Of a stretch of 17,235 nt of DNA, positions 13,985 to 17,235 are shown one piece after another. Origin of the DNA: Candidatus Thorarchaeota archaeon (GTDB taxonomy: Archaea > Asgardarchaeota > Thorarchaeia > Thorarchaeales > Thorarchaeaceae). The notes beneath the pieces were generated by a model. It worked only from the letters and a program-made list of their open reading frames with translations, ran no database searches and was not told where the DNA came from. The DNA is taken from the NCBI GenBank assembly GCA_020355105.1, contig CP070658.1, positions 182,747-199,981 of the forward strand, given 5' to 3'. Each line of letters starts with the position of its first letter. Position 1 is the stretch's first letter. The position numbers and the translations under genes are program-made.

Positions 13985-14587
13985 ATGGACATCAGCAAGA
14001 GAATAGTGATAACGTTCGTCGCAGTGGCGCTTGCGCCAATCCTGATTATAGCAGCTCTGTCTGCAACTTCTGTATTCACCGTATCTAACGAGAACGCGGC
14101 CGATGCTTCAGATGCTTTGAAGGCAGAAGAACTCGCTAATCTGTTGAGAATCTCCGAGGACACCGCTGCCTTCATCGAAGAGAGAATGCAGCAGTACTTC
14201 GATGGTGTCTATCTAATGGAGAAGTATTGCGAGGACCTCTTCAATGGGCGAATAAACGCAACACCACGGTACTCGTACTTCTGGGATCCCGCAGCTGAGT
14301 GGTTGCATAGCGGGCAGACTATCCCGGGCCGCAATCCCTCCGTCTATGACGAAGACTATGAGTCATACGACATCTCGTTCGAAGTCAGCTGCTGGTACAT
14401 GCCGGCTGATGATTACATAACTCCAAACGACCCATGGGATTGGAGTGCTACAACTCAAGAGTTCATAGAGAACTCTAGCAACATGGACAACATCTTTCGT
14501 TCGCTACACCAAGCCAGCGGGGATTACATCTGGTTGTATATGGGATTCTCACCAGACGTATGCGATACACGACTGTTTAGGAACTAA
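13985..14587 (+). CDS. Cache receptor, N-terminal piece before in-frame stop
   Basis: First 200 residues of a membrane receptor. Residues 8-31 form a hydrophobic signal-anchor (VITFVAVALAPILIIAALSA), and the rest is an extracytoplasmic double-Cache domain start: a long helix (about 45-85) and an aromatic/acidic ligand-domain region with YIWLYMGF near 183-190. The ATG at 13985 has AGGAG nine bases upstream. The piece ends at TAA (14585-14587) in mid-domain; the downstream sequence continues the same Cache domain in the same frame, so this is one gene with a nonsense codon, not two genes. If translated alone it would yield a membrane-anchored, incomplete sensor domain. Whether the stop is real, a sequencing error or read through cannot be told from the sequence. 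Confidence 0.75.
   Translation: MDISKRIVITFVAVALAPILIIAALSATSVFTVSNENAADASDALKAEELANLLRISEDTAAFIEERMQQYFDGVYLMEKYCEDLFNGRINATPRYSYFWDPAAEWLHSGQTIPGRNPSVYDEDYESYDISFEVSCWYMPADDYITPNDPWDWSATTQEFIENSSNMDNIFRSLHQASGDYIWLYMGFSPDVCDTRLFRN
14585..14587 (+). other. In-frame TAA interrupting the Cache receptor gene
   Basis: Reading frame is continuous from 13985 through 16834 apart from this single TAA. Flanking residues read CDTRLFRN and PFDDLSYFEDW, both typical of a Cache ligand domain; the position resembles places where Tyr (TAT or TAC) occurs, so a one-base change could make it. Confidence 0.8.
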
Positions 14588-14746
14588 CCATTCGATGACC
14601 TCTCTTACTTCGAGGACTGGTATGGCCCTGGCCAAGACTACGACCCAACTGTCGAAGAATGGTACCTTAATGCGGCGTCAATCACTGACGATCGAATAGG
14701 ATTCACGAGTCCGTACGGAGACCCCTCGACAGGTCTTGTCATCTCA

Positions 14747-16834
14747 ATGGGACGCCCAGTCAGATACGACGATGGCACGCTGATAGGAGTCGTTTCTGCA
14801 GACGTCACACTTGACACAATCATGTCGAGCGTACTGAACATTCAAATCCTTGACAGCGGCTATGCCTATCTGCTTGAGTCTGATGGCGATTTGATAGCAC
14901 ATCCTAATCTTGTTTCTGAAGGGCAGGACCTCTATGAGGTAGAATTCGCAGGTGCATCCTCCACAGAGAGAGCGGAGTTTGCCACACTCTTGCCCACGGT
15001 CCTTATGGCACAGACTGGGCAGACTCAGTTCAACAAGGAAGGCAATCCATGGTACATCACGTACTCCAAGGTGAACACAACTGGATTTGTGTTGGCGGTG
15101 GTAGTACCTGCCGCTGAGGTCGTAAAGCCGGCAACAGATATTCTCGATGTCGTTCTAACCCAGACCTTCGTACTCACAGTTGCCCTGGCTGGACTTCTGG
15201 CTTTAGTGGCTGTAGGAGTTGCAACTGTATCCTACCGGAGAGGCAACGCCGTGGTAGAACCCATCAAGGAGATGACCCGGCTCGTCAAGAAAATGGCAGC
15301 TCAAGACTTCACGAGAGGCGTCACCACGACAGGCGCCATGTACGAGGAGGTAGGAACGACCGTTGACGCGCTACTGAGCTTCCAAGAAGCATGCAGGTTC
15401 GGGAATCAGGCGTTCATCAGAGGTGACCTCAATCGAGCACTCGCGAACTATCAAAATCTACTGGAAATCAGCAGACGTCTTGGAATCGAAGTCGGCGAGC
15501 AGACGATGTATCTCAACATCGGAAACGTGTTCCGTCAAAGAGGCGATACTGGAAACGCCATGGACTACTATCAGCAGGCACTCAAGATAGCAACCAGAAT
15601 GCTTGAGGAGTCTAGAGAGGAAGGTGCAGATGAAACCGACGCAATGCTGCGTGTCGCCTCTGCTTATCACAACATGGCGCTGGTGGAGATGGACCGTGGA
15701 CATGAGGGGAGTGCGATGAAGCTCCTTGAAGACGCGGAAGCTATTGACCTCACTCTCAACCACGCGAGAGGTCTTGCCAAGCGCTACGATGCAATGGGAC
15801 TGGTTCAAATGAGAGACGGCCGTTACAGTCAGGCTCTATCGAAGTTCAAGGAGGCGCTGAAGACAGCAGAAGCTGAGGGATATGAGAGAAGCATGGCATA
15901 CATCCAGTTCCACATGGGAGAGCTCTTTGCTATGCAAGATCAGCTCAAGAAGGCGGAACGTGCCTTCAAGGAATCAATCAGACTCGGTAACTTGACCGAA
16001 GAGTACTGGCTCGTAGTATTTGCGATGCAGAACCTTGCCGATATTCTTGATCAGCTCGACAAATCTAGTCATGAAGTCAGGAGAGACGCCGAGAGGCTTC
16101 GAAGATCAATCATGTTCAAGAAGAGCGTCATCTTTGTGATTGACTACTCAGGAAGCATGCAGGCACAGAACCGAATCCGAGCAGCCACACAGGGTGCTAA
16201 AGAGATTCTCGAAACTCAAGTCAACCCACAGGATGATGTTAGCATCATCGTGTTCAACTCATCATATCGGGAAGTGCTTCCCTTGACACGCAGAGGCGAG
16301 TACGACAGACCCAGAGATAGCCCAATTGTAAGAGCGCTGGACTCTCTGAGGCATCCGAACTATGCCACAGCCTTCTACGACGCGTTGGGAAGAGCCCTAG
16401 TTGAGCTGGACAGGATTGAGTCTAGCGAGCACAGGTGGGTAATCGCACTCACTGATGGCCAGGACAATAGTTCCGAAACCTTCTCACTTGACGCCATTGC
16501 AGGGATATTCACCGAGAAGGATCGACTCCGCAGGGAGCGCCCTCTGACAATAGAGGGTTTCATCCGTGACAATCATCTTGATGTGAACCTTATCATAATC
16601 GGGGTTGGAGGAGAGCTGAAACAGCGAATCGATGCCAGAGTAAGGTCGCCAAAGACCGGGCGGAGAATGACGTTTGAGGAGCTCCTGGAGTCGGTGTGTG
16701 AGAACATACCACAGGGGCAGTATCTGTCGGTAGAGGACAGCATCGATGTGAGAAGTGACATTGAGAAGGCCTTCCAGGAGGTCGGAGTGCTGATGGCACA
16801 ACTGGAAGTAGGAGGTAGTACTCTGGACTACTAG
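14747..16834 (+). CDS. Cache-TM-HAMP-TPR-VWA receptor, C-terminal piece
   Basis: Main part of the interrupted receptor; similarity actually begins at 14588, and the ATG at 14747 lies inside the Cache domain without an SD. Seen in order (numbering from this ATG): end of the first Cache unit with GRPVRYDDGTLIGVVSADVT (2-21), membrane-distal LLESDGDLIAHPN (42-54), second membrane helix (about 137-163), a HAMP-like linker (VVEPIKEMTRLVKKMAAQDF, 169-188), at least four TPR-like helical repeats (about 215-435, e.g. YLNIGNVFRQRGDTGNAMDY and YDAMGLVQMRDGRYSQALSK), and a von Willebrand factor A domain (460-690). The VWA metal site (MIDAS) looks intact: DYSGS (466-470), Thr541 and TDGQD (569-573). No kinase or methyl-accepting output is present, so signalling presumably goes through TPR/VWA protein contacts in the cytoplasm. 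Its TAG stop overlaps the SD of the next gene. Confidence 0.85.
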   Translation: MGRPVRYDDGTLIGVVSADVTLDTIMSSVLNIQILDSGYAYLLESDGDLIAHPNLVSEGQDLYEVEFAGASSTERAEFATLLPTVLMAQTGQTQFNKEGNPWYITYSKVNTTGFVLAVVVPAAEVVKPATDILDVVLTQTFVLTVALAGLLALVAVGVATVSYRRGNAVVEPIKEMTRLVKKMAAQDFTRGVTTTGAMYEEVGTTVDALLSFQEACRFGNQAFIRGDLNRALANYQNLLEISRRLGIEVGEQTMYLNIGNVFRQRGDTGNAMDYYQQALKIATRMLEESREEGADETDAMLRVASAYHNMALVEMDRGHEGSAMKLLEDAEAIDLTLNHARGLAKRYDAMGLVQMRDGRYSQALSKFKEALKTAEAEGYERSMAYIQFHMGELFAMQDQLKKAERAFKESIRLGNLTEEYWLVVFAMQNLADILDQLDKSSHEVRRDAERLRRSIMFKKSVIFVIDYSGSMQAQNRIRAATQGAKEILETQVNPQDDVSIIVFNSSYREVLPLTRRGEYDRPRDSPIVRALDSLRHPNYATAFYDALGRALVELDRIESSEHRWVIALTDGQDNSSETFSLDAIAGIFTEKDRLRRERPLTIEGFIRDNHLDVNLIIIGVGGELKQRIDARVRSPKTGRRMTFEELLESVCENIPQGQYLSVEDSIDVRSDIEKAFQEVGVLMAQLEVGGSTLDY

Positions 16835-16840
16835 GAGGTG
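16833..16840 (+). promoter_or_regulatory. Strong Shine-Dalgarno site overlapping upstream stop
   Basis: AGGAGGTG overlaps the TAG stop of the receptor gene (16832-16834) and lies seven bases before ATG 16848. It selects this ATG over the ATG at 16842, only one base away, and indicates cotranscription and translational coupling of the two receptors. Confidence 0.75.
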
Positions 16841-16847
16841 TATGAGG

Positions 16848-17235
16848 ATGGCAAAGAATATAGAAACCAAGAAGAAGGGCAGTTTTCGCAGGAATGTCAT
16901 ACTCACCTTCGTGACCATATCGATACTGTCACTAGGCGCAACTGGCTCAATCTCCTACTTCTTTGTAAACCTGATTGGCGACTTCACGACCGGACAGAGC
17001 AGTACAGCTCTAGACAGTCAGATACAGACAAACATGCTTTCCACAGCCGAGAAAACTGCTGAGGTGATTAACCAGAAGCTCACGAACGCCGAATCGATGG
17101 TCTTGGCCATGGCGGAGGAGTGCGAGAGGATCTTTAGCATTGACTCCACGTTCGAGCAAAGAGAGGTGTACTACGACTACTTCTTCGAGTACGGTGGCCC
17201 TCCCGGGTCATTCCCGGATGATACGCACTATGACC
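16848..17235 (+). CDS. Second Cache-type membrane receptor, N-terminal part (runs off window)
   Basis: At least 129 residues, open at the window end. A basic N-terminus (MAKNIETKKKGSFRRN) precedes a signal-anchor helix (about 17-40, VILTFVTISILSLGATGSIS), then a long amphipathic helix (about 50-95, STAEKTAEVINQKLTN) and the start of an aromatic, acidic ligand domain (YYDYFFEYGG). The pattern of helix followed by ligand domain parallels the upstream receptor position by position (KRIVITFVAVAL against RNVILTFVTISI; MEKYCEDLF against MAEECERIF), so it is probably a tandem paralogue of the Cache receptor. Whether it also carries TPR and VWA domains is beyond the window. Confidence 0.75.
   Translation, partial: MAKNIETKKKGSFRRNVILTFVTISILSLGATGSISYFFVNLIGDFTTGQSSTALDSQIQTNMLSTAEKTAEVINQKLTNAESMVLAMAEECERIFSIDSTFEQREVYYDYFFEYGGPPGSFPDDTHYD

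Noticed and set aside
14585..14587. Pyrrolysine or selenocysteine recoding at the interrupted receptor
   Set aside because: The codon is TAA; pyrrolysine uses TAG and selenocysteine TGA.
1..17235. CRISPR arrays, tRNA or rRNA genes, insertion sequences, prophage genes
   Set aside because: Looked for regular repeats, cloverleaf-like segments, transposase motifs and long terminal inverted repeats by eye and found none; a covariance-model scan could not be run.

Overview
The window reads as a piece of an archaeal genome, most likely an Asgard (Promethearchaeota) lineage; Thorarchaeia-like is my best guess, not a demonstrated placement. The reasons are an archaeal 20S proteasome alpha subunit, an MtrH-family methyltransferase, archaeal TATA-like boxes about 25-50 bases upstream of several starts, Shine-Dalgarno sites on some genes and apparently leaderless or short-leader starts on others, middling G+C, and large soluble or membrane sensors (PAS kinase, Cache receptors) beside an HDAC-fold deacylase. 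No rRNA, tRNA, CRISPR array, insertion sequence or phage gene was seen.

Layout. 1-581: two truncated genes of pyridine-nucleotide metabolism, an NMNAT-like nucleotidyltransferase (+) and an NAD(P)H-hydrate epimerase (-), run into each other at one point marked by a 9-base inverted repeat; this looks like a rearrangement or an assembly/amplification chimera. 693-3667: a RimK-like ATP-grasp ligase (+), the proteasome alpha subunit and an NrdG-like radical SAM activase (both -), and a small unknown gene (+). 3676-5463: a soluble triple-PAS histidine kinase (-).

5579-10396 is the most interesting block. A cytoplasmic reductive-dehalogenase-like Fe-S/corrinoid protein (-) is divergent from a co-directional set: MtrH-like methyltransferase, RACo-type corrinoid reductive activator (with its own [2Fe-2S] domain) and a small corrinoid protein. 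The three make a nearly complete corrinoid methyl-transfer module: the corrinoid protein carries the methyl group, MtrH links it to a pterin (H4MPT or H4F) and RACo rescues oxidised Co(II). The substrate-specific methyltransferase is absent from the window, and the dehalogenase-like protein is the unexpected neighbour.

10439-13932: an orphan amino-DNA methyltransferase (+) converges on an HDAC/acetylpolyamine-hydrolase-like deacylase (-), which shares an overlapping bidirectional TATA region with a beta-propeller/zinc-ribbon/winged-helix protein (+). 13985-17235: tandem Cache-type membrane receptors (+). The first is Cache-TM-HAMP-TPR-VWA and is cut by a single in-frame TAA where a sense codon (possibly Tyr) is expected. 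The second begins behind a near-perfect Shine-Dalgarno site and runs off the window. No stretch longer than 300 bases lacks a gene.
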